Assembly: GCA_961205875.1 (NCBI GenBank)
Contig: OY540810.1
Coordinates: 17,050,001 to 17,114,000, forward strand
DNA: 64,000 nucleotides
DNA from: Sialis fuliginosa
Lineage: Eukaryota > Arthropoda > Insecta > Megaloptera > Sialidae
Direction of reading: 5' to 3'
Within the stretch, counting starts at the first letter, position 1, and each line of letters begins with the position of its first letter. The translations under genes and the position numbers were made by a program. Below the pieces are notes generated by a model. It was not told where the DNA came from. It saw nothing but the letters and a program-made list of their open reading frames with translations, and did not search any database. Positions 54,519-64,000 of this stretch are shown here, piece after piece.

Positions 54519-54943
54519 AGTGGCGTACCGTGCGTTTCTGCTGCCCGGGGCAGATTCCAAATCCCCCCCTCTCGCAATAAAAAATCAAATCTAGAATTTT
54601 CAATAAAAAAACATATTTTTTTTAATTTAAAATTAAAAACTAGAAAAATAAACTTTTAATTTGTATATTAATCAATGATTATTTAAAAACAATAATATTA
54701 CTTTGAAAATTTATTGTTGATTAAAAGTTATAAAAATATTAATTGTATCTATATTAGAAATAAAAATAAAATACTAAAATTAGATTTTTGTACATTTTTT
54801 CATTGCAGTATTTAATTGCACGTTAAGCGTCGCGTTACACATCACGTTAGACGCAGGTGTAGCCCAAGCATTATTATTAGGCATTATTGTTTATTTCTTA
54901 TAAAAAATATGTAAACGAATTCAGTGGCGTATCTACGCCACTG
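54519..54943. mobile_element. Possible MITE, CAGTGGCGTA ends
   Basis: CAGTGGCGTACCGTGC at 54519 and TACGCCACTG at 54934-54943 are inverted ends. The right end is fused to an inverted copy of itself (see 54905-54960). No matching target duplication. Confidence 0.4.
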
Positions 54944-54960
54944 AATTCGTTTACATATTT
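54905..54960. repeat. Perfect 27-bp inverted repeat with 2-nt loop
   Basis: Arm 54905-54931 ends in AATTCAGTGGCGTA; after TC, 54934-54960 is its exact complement. CAGTGGCGTA is a MITE terminus, so the palindrome joins two transposon ends and their flanks in mirror image. Confidence 0.92.
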
Positions 54961-55129
54961 AGGGGATTAAGATGATCAATCACCCCCCATGAGTAAACAT
55001 TTTTTTAAAGTAGAAGGAAGAAAATAATAGAAGTAAATAGGAGAAATTGGAAAGATAAGAGTAAAAAAAAAAGGTTATTCAATTTTTTAATTTTAATTTT
55101 GCGTATCATCACTGAACGAATTAAAATAA

Positions 55130-57725
55130 TTCGGGCAAGACATACACGAGTGTATGCCATAAGGGTTCCGAAGTGGAATGTTTGGAGCAATGCATTTATA
55201 AAAAAGTGTCAAGTTCTACTAATTGAGATTTACATTTTGACACCCCACTTGCCTAGATATCAAAATACAAAATTCTATGACGCCCCTCCCTATTATTCCA
55301 AAAATTAAAATTATATTGTTGACTAGTATTTGCCGTTGGTAATCCCACCAAAGCCTTGGTACAATTTTTTTTCCAGATTTTTTGAGCCAGTAGTTACCGA
55401 GATAGAGGGAGGGTGGACAAAATAAAATACTTCTTTTAGTCCCCTACAGGTGCCATTTTTGAGTTAAAAAAATAATAAAAAATATGGTCATATTCTACTA
55501 ATTGAGATGTACATTTTGACATTCCTTACGTCTTGGTATACAATTCTTTTGGATTTGCTTTAAAGCCCCCTCCATTTTTGATTTAGAAAAAAATAGAATA
55601 AGGGTCAAATTCAGCTTGTTTGGTTATACATTTTAACGTACCATATGCCTTAGTATAAAAAAAATATTTTTTTTACCTAGCTTTACCTCTATAGTGCCCC
55701 CCCCCCCCTGTACATCTTTTACTAGAGGGCGTCATTTTACATATTCAGTAAAAATTTCAAGTTTCTAGCTTATATAGTTTACGAGCTATTTATAGTACAG
55801 CGGTCAGACAGTGAAAAGACGTCTAGAAAAGAAAGCGTGACTAATGAAATATATACAGGCTAAGACATGGTGGAATCGATAGCTAGTACCTAGACCTACA
55901 TTTTCGTGTAATTTTTTTTAAATTTGGTTGCGTAGAACTTTTTTAAATCGCAAAAAGGTTGATTTTTTGCGTTTTTATAAAATTCTTATTTTTCATCTTA
56001 AACTCGTTGTATTTTTTCCCCCTTTTGAGTTGGGCTAAAAATTTTTTGAACACGGTCTTACTTAGTTCTTATCGAAAGTAGTGGTGTAGTTTTTAAACAT
56101 CTGATAAGGCTCAATTCGTTATAAATAAATGATTTATTAAAAAAAGTTGAAAATACGGTTAGTTTTTTCAAAATGCTTGGAGAGTCGAGGGAATTTTCAA
56201 GTTTATTCTTAAAAACTATATAACACTATGAAGTATTAGTTGATAAAGTTTTCTGTGAAAAATTAGATTTTTTTGAGCAGTACAAAAGAAATGGCAAGCG
56301 TTTTAAAATATGGAACGCCGTGCGATGCGGCGCGGTACGTTTAATACGAGTGTAATCTCGGCGCTTGCTGGACAAAACACATCTAATTTGAAGGAATTTA
56401 AAAAAATTAATAAAACTGAAAAGAGTGGAGCTAATGCCCCAAAAAAATTTTACGTACCAATAAAACTTTCGGAGATATTTTTAAAAAACTCGTTTTTTTA
56501 CCATTAGACCCATTTTTGGGGTAGAAGATCCGTTCTTTTCTGTGTAATTTTATTTTTATTTTAATGTTCCTACATAAACTTACTAAATTCCCAAAAAAAT
56601 TATTGGATTGTTTTTTTTGTTTTTGTTTTATTCGAGTGTTTTCTGGTATTTTATAAATAATTTTGTTATATTGTTATATTATATATTTGTAGGGCGTTTT
56701 TGAATTTAAATGATCTTGTTTTTGCATAAAGTGCATATATCAATATAAAAATGACCTATAAATATATAATATAACAATATAACAAGATAATTAATAAAAT
56801 ACAAGAAAACACTCGAATAAAACAAAAACAAAAAAACAATCCAATATTTTTTTTGGGAATTTAGTAAGTTTATAAAGGAACATAAAATTAAAATAAAATT
56901 ACACTGAAAAGACGGGATCTTCTACCCCAAAAATGTGTCTAATGGTAAAAAAACGAGTTTTTTAAAAATATCTCCGAAAGTTTTATTGGTACGTAAAATT
57001 TTTTTAGGGCATTAGCTCCACTCTTTTCAGTTTTATTAATTTTTTTAAATTCCTTCAAATTAGATGTGTTTTGTCCAGCAAGCGCCGAGATTACGCTCGT
57101 ATTAAACGTACCGCGCCGCTTCGCACGGCGTTCCATATTTTAAAACGCTTGCCATTTCTTTTGTACTGCTCAAAAAAATCTAATTTTTCACAGAAAACTT
57201 TATCAACTAATACTTCATAGTGTTATATAGTTTTTAAGAATAAACTTGAAAATTCCCTCGACTCTCCAAGCATTTGAAAAAAACTAACCGTATTTTCAAC
57301 TTTTTTTAATAAATCATTTATTTATAACGAATTGAGCCTTATCAGATGTTTAAAAACTACACCACTACTTTCGATAAGAACTAAGTAAGACCGTGTTCAA
57401 AAAATTTTTAGCCCAACTCAAAGGGGGGAAAAAATACAACGAGTTTAAGATGAAAAATAAGAATTTTATAAAAACGCAAAAAATCAACCTTTTTGCGATT
57501 TAAAAAGTTCTACGCAACCAAACTTAAAAAAAATTACACGAAAATGTAGGTCTAGGTACTAGCTATCGATTCCACCATGTCATAGCCTGTATATATTTCA
57601 TTAGTCACGCTTTCTTTTCTAGACGTATTTTTATTATCTGACCGCTGTACTATTAGCTTTGAGTGAAAAGGATGGACGGACGGACGACAAAGTGAGATTA
57701 ATAGGGTTTCTTCGGAACCCTAAAA
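55130..57725. mobile_element. CGGAACCCTAAAAA family copy with nested foldback
   Basis: The interior (55215-55760) is homologous to 20520-21660 (CTACTAATTGAGATTTACAT, CACCAAAGCCTTGGTACAAT, TTACTAGAGGGCGTCATTTT). The right end 57655-57725 has GACGGACGGACGACAAAGTG and GGGTTTCTTCGGAACCC. Between them sits the palindrome at 55795-57650. The left end is degraded (AAGGGTTCCGAAG near 55160). Confidence 0.65.
55795..57650. repeat. Near-perfect palindrome, 1.86 kb, GTACAGCGGTCAGA ends
   Basis: GTACAGCGGTCAGA and TCTGACCGCTGTAC with TA on each side (55793-55794, 57651-57652). Arms of about 900 bp meet near 56735. Both arms carry the same 65-codon frame, with two differences. A sister copy of the host repeat (8706-8730) shows the uninterrupted text GAGCTAGCTTTGAGTG, supporting insertion at TA. 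Confidence 0.88.
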
Positions 57726-58860
57726 ATTGGTATGAAAGCAAAGAATGTAATTTTATTAATTCTAAATAATCGATATTATTTTTAAAATATTCATTATTTT
57801 GTAGTTCTTACCTCAAGTATGATTTTTGAACATCCTTGTACCCATATAATTTTATTTAATTCGATTTTTTTTTCAAAATTTTCCGCTCCTCGCATAGTGC
57901 CGCCTTTTTATGGCGAGATTTTATCGAAAAATATTTCAAAGGGAAGTTGTACGGTTTGGAGGGGGACATCGATGTATACCTAATACTTACTGTAGTTATT
58001 TTTCTTTAGGTAGCGATTTTAAGGTCATTTGAAGATTCTTGTTCTACATGGAAAACTAAGTAAGATGTGCTTGAAATATTTTTTTCTAAAAATGTAACCT
58101 GGTATAGTAAATTAAGTTTTTAAAAAACCACAACAGCCTTACCTCGCGACACATTAATTTAGCGAGATGATAAAACTGAATACCATCGACATTAGTATTC
58201 TCTGAGATTGAATCCCCGTTTTTAACCTAACCAAAACTAACCAACCTCCTTTCGTCTGTTAATTTTTTGATTCAGTGACAGTGTTGCCAAATTATTTTTT
58301 TTTTCTGAAAAATAATATTCAGGCTCAACCATAAAAAATCGTAGCTGTGTTGAGCGCGTTCTCGGCCGTCATCAACACGTCGTACGAAAAACTTGTTTGT
58401 ACAAAAGCTGTTGGGAATTGAGTCCTCTACAACTTTGTCATTTAAATGTGCCACTTATTTTCAATAAAAATGGTATAAAAATTGAAAAAACTGCGCCACT
58501 ATCCTAATTTTTAACAACTTTTGCTTATTATTAGCAATAAATAATGCTTTTTGAACAATATTGACTGTATGAAGATATTAGAAAATTCAATTCTCTACAA
58601 ATTTTATTCTTATCTTTTTTATCGAGAAATGCAAAATACGTGTGCAAATAGACAAAAACACAAAATCCAAGATGGCGGACACTTCAGGTAATTAATGAAT
58701 GAGCAAGAATATGTTAATCTACTCCGCGGGGGACACTCAACTGCGTCAAAAGTCTTAACTCGACAGTTTTTTTGCATCTTACATTGAATTTGATCTAAAA
58801 TGATTGGACTATAAATATATTTTAAAGCATAATTATACCATAAACAAATTTATTTGATAG
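57726..58860. other. Gene-poor stretch
   Basis: AT-rich with a GC-richer piece at 58340-58460 containing GCGTTCTCGGCCGTCATCAA and a 60-codon minus-strand frame of unknown meaning. It is more likely a transposon fragment than an exon. Confidence 0.35.
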
Positions 58861-58883
58861 TTAATATCAGTTTAACATCATAA

Positions 58884-59140
58884 TACAGCTCTGCCCACGA
58901 CGATTTAGTATTGTCGACAATGCCCGCTTAAAACCGGGCGAAGTAACCAAAGAAATGATTGTTGGTGACATTGCCCACGAAGATTTAGCATCAATTGTTG
59001 ACAATGCCCGCTTGAAACCGGACCGAGTTCGTTTATTTACCGTACCCGCGGACTTTGCACAGCAGCGATGTGCAATGCTGACATTGCCCGGACAGTGTCG
59101 ACACACCCCGCGGATTTTGCCCGTAACAAATATATTAATA
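58884..59140. repeat. GC-rich block with 80-bp direct repeat
   Basis: GCCCACGACGATTTAG... (58893) and GCCCACGAAGATTTAG... (58973) start two related units ending GACAATGCCCGCTTRAAACC. The words GACAATGCCCGC, GACATTGCCCAC and GACATTGCCCGG recur. A plus-strand frame stays open across it, but I recognise no domain. Confidence 0.55.
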
Positions 59141-59169
59141 TTCAAATTTTGTTATAAATAATTTATAAA

Positions 59170-59503
59170 TATTTATAATATAGATAAAAAGCAGGTATTA
59201 GGTATATATGTATGTATATCTTGTAAAGCGGTGTTTTCACAAGTCGACTTTAGTTGTTCAACAAAAGTCAACTCGCTTTATGGTAAAAAATATTATAATT
59301 AATTCTAGTATATAAATGTTATGTGAGTGTGTTTTTTTATTATTCAAATAAGATTTATTGCTATTAATCCACTTATTATAAATGCGTGACATTTTACGAA
59401 TGTGTGTGTATTTTTAAATTATCTGATTAAGTTTTTTGTTATAAATTACAATACAGAAATAAGATAGTAAAGTGCATAAAAACTAGATACCTTTATTTTA
59501 ATA
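59170..59503. other. AT-rich spacer, no gene seen
   Basis: No exon or bounded repeat identified; a small self-complementary piece (GTCGACTTTAGTTGTTC / CAAAAGTCAAC) lies near 59240. Confidence 0.35.
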
Positions 59504-60164
59504 AAACGGCCAAGTGCGTGTTGGGCACGCACATGATAGGTTTCCGTAGTCATTACGATTTATAAACAAGAGTTATTTCAACGGACACTCTGATAACGAC
59601 ATTTAAATGCAAATGTATCGTGACTGAAGGGTTAACATCAAAAGGTCATATAACATTTTTTGTTGAATTTTAGGAGACCTATCTAAAGATACCCCACTCA
59701 ATGGGGTAAGTGAAAAAAAATTTGAGGGGGGTCCAAAATAATTTTGACAATGTTCGTTATAATTTTCAGTGAAAGTACTAATTAAAAGCTACATTCTTGA
59801 ATTTTTTCAGATTTTTTAAATTGATAGTTTAGAAATTAGGATGGGGGTTCGCTTTTATCACGACTTTGAACGCAAATATATCGTGACTGAAGGGTTAAAA
59901 TCAAAATGTCATATTACATTTTTTATTGCATTTTAGGAGGCCTATCTAAAGACATCCCACTTAATGGATTACGTGAAAATTTTTCTTTGAAAATACTTTT
60001 CAGTTTATGGAAAGGGGGTCCAAACAATTTTTTTTTTCAAAAATATTATCATTTCTGTTTTTGGGTTATCAGTCACCAAATTTCATCTTAATCGGCTTAA
60101 AATTTTTGAGGACGGAAATAGCGAAACTATAAGGTTTCCTAGTTTTCTACGGAAACCTAAAAAT
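59504..60164 (+). mobile_element. Element with GGTTTCCGTAG / CTACGGAAACC
   Basis: Opens AAACGGCCAAGTGCGTGTTG with a GGGCACGCAC hairpin and GGTTTCCGTAG, and closes CTACGGAAACCTAAAAATG. Contains a direct repeat of roughly 95 bp (59617-59710 and 59876-59970) starting ATCGTGACTGAAGGGTTAA. The start and end wording resembles a family widespread in insect genomes; it is likely related to the CGGAACCCTAAAAA elements here. Confidence 0.6.
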
Positions 60165-60177
60165 GTCTACACTTCAT

Positions 60178-61350
60178 ATACACTCACGGAAAAAATTAAA
60201 GGACCACTTTTTATCGAAAAAATTGCTCATTTTCAAAGTAGTGCCAATAGGTAAATATGATGGGTATGAAAATTGAAAGAAATTTGATCTTCTTTTTGAA
60301 TTCAGGGGTATTTTCGTGTTATTAAACTTTTTTACTTTCTTATCTTACCATGTATATGAAATATACAATAGTATAAGTAAGTATAGTACAAACCGATTTT
60401 TTTCGAAATCCTGATTTTGATGGAATTATCCATTTTGACCTTCCTTGAATCCATTCTGACTATTTTCGCCATGGTGTCTGTGTGTATGTCTGTAAGCGCT
60501 GTATTCAAATAAGTACGACAAATCGTAGAAGGGTAAAATTTTATATTTAAGATTAATTTTTGTCTGGGAAGAAAACGTCCTATTTTTGAAAACGATCTTT
60601 CAACCGGATGCGGATGTTTACCTACGTCGATTTTTGATTTTTCGAATTACTTTGAAACAGTGAGAATTAGAAAAAAATGGTCAAGTTAAAAATTGTAAGT
60701 AATGATATTATCTAAAATTTATGTTCTATTAAATTTATATTCATAATAGTCATTAATAGTAGCTTATATAAATAAAATATTTTTCAAAAAATTTATATTT
60801 CAAAATTATTTAAAAAGATAGAAAGAACATGGAAGTTATGTATGGTTCTCCATACAGATATTTTAAATTAAAAATGCTTTAAAACTCAAATGTATATCGT
60901 AACTAACATTATCGTAACTAATTGCTAAATAATAAATTGACCTTCATACATTTTGTTTACATTTAAATTAAATTGTATAATAACATACTTAACAGTGAAA
61001 AGTACATAATATTATATTTTATATTTTTGTTATAACTAAATAGCAGGTGTTATTATTTTGCTTTGAAATATGTTTTTAGGAATTGTATTCAGTTAATGTT
61101 TTTCAATATGAAATATTTGCTGACACAAACATGTACATTAACATTATATTGTTGAGAAATGAAGTTTTTAATGACAATAATAATTATAATCATTTACGAA
61201 TTTGTGGTAAACTAAACCCAATAGCGTTTTTGATGAGCTGTAGTATTTATGTATTCCTTTTCTAGATTAATCAGACAAATATTGTTGATCTTTTCCAGAA
61301 ATTTTTTAAAAACGCTATTTTTATTATTTTTTTTGCAATCTTCCAAGTTA
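60178..61350. repeat. Tc1-like end, then AT-rich stretch
   Basis: CACTCACGGAAAAAATTAAA and TATCGAAAAAATTGCTCATT (60181-60330) match 35705-35880. A GTGTCTGTGTGTATGTCTGT run follows near 60475. The rest is AT-rich with no gene seen. Confidence 0.45.
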
Positions 61351-61358
61351 GTTAGAAG

Positions 61359-62639
61359 TAGAGCTGGGCGCGTGAGTAACTTTTGCTCACGATCACGCAC
61401 GCTCACAACAAAATATTTCTAGTCACACCCGCTCACTCACGGTTACAGAAAAAAAATTCACGCACGCTCACGAATACTATTTTTTTGCTCACGCACGACG
61501 GGTCACTTTCGTGACATGATTTAATGTAATTGTTATAAATTAAATTTTGAAATGGTGAAAATTAACGTTTTTTACGTGTATAATATGTGTATATTTTATA
61601 TTTGTATTACCTATTTCTGCTAAACTGCATTTCTAGTACAAGTAATAGCAAGCAAAACAATAAGAAAATAAAGCAACAATGCATTATTTAATCAGGAGTT
61701 TTTTGGTGCTCTGGTAAAATTGGCAATACTGACCATGTAAAAGTGCTTCTTCTTAAAATTACTTTTATTTTTTCTACCGTATTCTTAATGGGGCATACCC
61801 AGTTGGGACTTCCAAAAAAAGCTCTTTTTTAGGGTTTTTTTTGACCACTCATTAAAATAATTAATAACAAATGTTTTTCCAGATGAAAGATATGTATTTA
61901 CAGAAAACATTGTAATTTTTTTATGGCAAAATATTTAAAAATAAGTGGGATACAGCAAATTTGGGAGGGGTCCAAAAAAAGTGTTTTGCCGTGATCACTG
62001 CTGCTCGTCACTAGATAATCTGAAATTTAAAAAATCAAAAGGGATCATTAGCTAATGACATAATGCTCCGGATGAATGAAAGGATTTGAAATATTTTTAA
62101 TTTTCACAAAATGGCGGATATTGAAAGTCAAAGTTCTTTATTCGACTAATCTTTCTCAAGTTACAGTGATCACCGACTTCAAAAATATGGTTTCGAGAAA
62201 AACGCGTTTAAAGTTTTGAGTACGAATTGCATGTAGATAAAAAAAAATATTTTGGAACTTACACTGAATCGTCTATGGACAGGACATTTGTCTGAAATTT
62301 TGAGAGAATACTTTTAATATATTCTACTTTGAGAAAATGCAAAAAATTGATTTTTTCAAAATTCTAACTGGGTCTGCCTTCTTAAATGTAAAAATTCGTT
62401 TAAAACGTTTTTATATTAATTCATTAATGGTTTAGATATTAATAAAAAAAATAATAATAAGTTTATTCAAAAATTACCTTCGAAATATACTTACACATGC
62501 TCGACAAAAATTCACGGTTTTAATTTGACTTACGATAACGCACGTTCACGATTCAAGATTTGAAAATCGTTCACGCTCACGTGGGTCATGGCCGTGACCC
62601 AACGTGACCCGAAAAATTCATCGCCCACGCCCAGCTCTA
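61359..62639. mobile_element. hAT-like element with CTCACGCACG array
   Basis: Ends TAGAGCTGGGCGCGTGAG and CGCCCACGCCCAGCTCTA, flanked by GTTAGAAG (61351-61358) and GTTAGAGG (62640-62647), an 8-bp duplication with one mismatch. Both subterminal regions are rich in CTCACG / GCTCACG words. A TTAA-target MITE is nested at 61789-62381. No transposase. Confidence 0.8.
61789..62381. mobile_element. TTAA-target MITE, copy 2
   Basis: TGGGGCATACCCAGTTGGGA and TCTAACTGGGTCTGCCTTC with TTAA outside each (61785-61788 and 62382-62385). Shorter than the copy at 23088-23753 (internal deletion near 62150) but otherwise closely similar. Confidence 0.75.
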
Positions 62640-62647
62640 GTTAGAGG

Positions 62648-64000
62648 TGTAGCTATAGTAAATAAACTAAAATGGCAATCCTTAAAAATGTGTTGTATGA
62701 AATTCAATACAAAAAGGAGGCGTAGTAATATAAAGTTTGGAAACCACTGCTTTAGATTAAGAAAATATTATGAAAATCTAATAAAAATTGTCTATTAAGT
62801 GCTAGCAGAAATTATTTTATATTAGAAATAAAAATAAAACTTCTTTCTTAAACATTAACGTCCCAGTGCCCATATAATTTTATTTTATTTAATATTTTTT
62901 TTAATTTGCCGCCCCTTCTGCCCCCAACGTTACGCACCTAATTTTATTTCCTTTAAAAAAGTATAAATAGAATTAATAAAAAAGTTACTATGAATCTGGG
63001 GGGGGGGTAGGGTAGGGGTTATACCCACCCTCTGAATTTGTCAATATACATTATTTTATTTCGCAAGTGTGAATATTCATAAAAAAATAAAAATTACATA
63101 TAGTTAAAAAAAAAATTTAAAACCTCCCCAAAAATTTTTTCGTCACGGTACGGAATAATAAATTAAAAATTATAACCAGTATATTAATCTCAAATAAAAT
63201 ACTAGTCCATTTTGTTTACAGTAATTATTCTAAAAGTGAATTTTTCGAATTAATCAATCCATTTGGATATTTAATGCTAGACAAAAAACCAAACTTGACA
63301 CCCCTAATAAAATTTTATGTCTAATATACATACTCTTTTTTTAAATATGATCAACGACCAACGACCTTGACATTAAAACTATTTAATCAGGTTTACTGTT
63401 GCCAGGATTAAAATGGAAAATAGTAAAAATTAATACTATAAAAAATATTTTAATTCGTTTTAGAAAGCTAATATATAGCTAACAATCTACAACACAAAAA
63501 GTGAACAAATAAACAAGGTGATAGTAAATATATTTTATGTCATTCATTTCTGCAACTTAATTAAAATTATTTGATATCTGTTGTAGGCAGAGGCGAATTA
63601 ATGCATTTCGGAGCCCCTATCATGGGGGGCTCTCCTTCCTACATTATTAGTTTGTATAAAATAAAAATTAATATGTTAGATAGAAAATACAAGTTTTTTT
63701 GTACAACTAAATGAATACCATATTTATTATAGTATGGGGGGGGTTATATCAATTTCTGTTTGAAACTCTTTGTAGGTGCTTCTTTTGAGTTAGAAAATGA
63801 TAAATAAAAAATAGATTTAAATTGATTGATGCTGATCTCACATTTTGATATCCTAGATGCCTAGGTATAAACTTTTTTTTTGCCTAAGAGCTATACTTCA
63901 CTAGGACGCAGGGCCCGATCTAGTTTTTCCGCCGCTCCGGGCAAAAATGATTTTTCCCGTCCCTTATACACTCATGTAAAAAATTAAAGCAACATACCAT
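62648..64000. other. Gene-poor repeat-rich end of window
   Basis: Contains a G run (62999-63009), a CAGAGGCGAATTAATG MITE-like end near 63590, text related to the 19363-21772 family (63770-63880), and TACACTCATGTAAAAAATTA near 63966, a Tc1-like end cut by the window edge. No gene was seen. Confidence 0.4.

Noticed and set aside
1..64000. tRNA or other structural RNA genes
   Set aside because: I looked for GGTTCGAATC-type T-loop boxes paired with upstream A boxes and found none convincing; a covariance-model scan would be decisive.

Overview
The window is AT-rich animal DNA with small phased exons, long introns and dense repeats. It is most likely an insect, perhaps a hemipteran, although the sequence alone does not fix the species. 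There is no bacterial-style gene packing. Two conserved nuclear genes are recognisable, arranged head to head. The minus-strand gene (coding 15832 down to 4694) is the orthologue of ANKRD40: two ankyrin-type repeats near the N-terminus and the conserved ANKRD40 C-terminal domain on a distant exon. The plus-strand gene (coding 16279 to 35450) is a complete five-exon ECHS1, the mitochondrial short-chain enoyl-CoA hydratase, with 290 residues and both catalytic glutamates in place. Their start codons are 446 bp apart, so the gap 15833-16278 must hold both promoters.

Layout: 1-4.5 kb holds repeats, including hAT-type elements with 8-bp target duplications and a foldback. 4.7-15.8 kb is ANKRD40 with a 10.3-kb second intron full of foldbacks, plus a broken hAT transposase fragment. 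16.3-35.5 kb is ECHS1, whose third (11.6 kb) and fourth (5.2 kb) introns are built largely from inserted elements, some nested four deep. 35.7-64 kb has no recognisable host gene and is a mosaic of foldbacks, hAT-like, TTAA-target, Tc1/mariner-like and Helitron-like remnants.

The dominant theme is long inverted repeats: at least ten palindromes of 0.5-2.5 kb, several with arms that look almost identical. Many start 5'-TAGT and end ACTA-3', suggesting related elements that target TA. Those inside ECHS1 and ANKRD40 introns would be transcribed and could fold into long double-stranded RNA. A second theme is that several elements with clean target duplications or inverted ends carry iterated short motifs near their ends (TTATTCGT, GATCCGATCCG, CTCACGCACG, TACGTA). 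I found no convincing tRNA, rRNA or CRISPR array. Element classes are inferred from termini and target duplications read by eye; no database search was possible.
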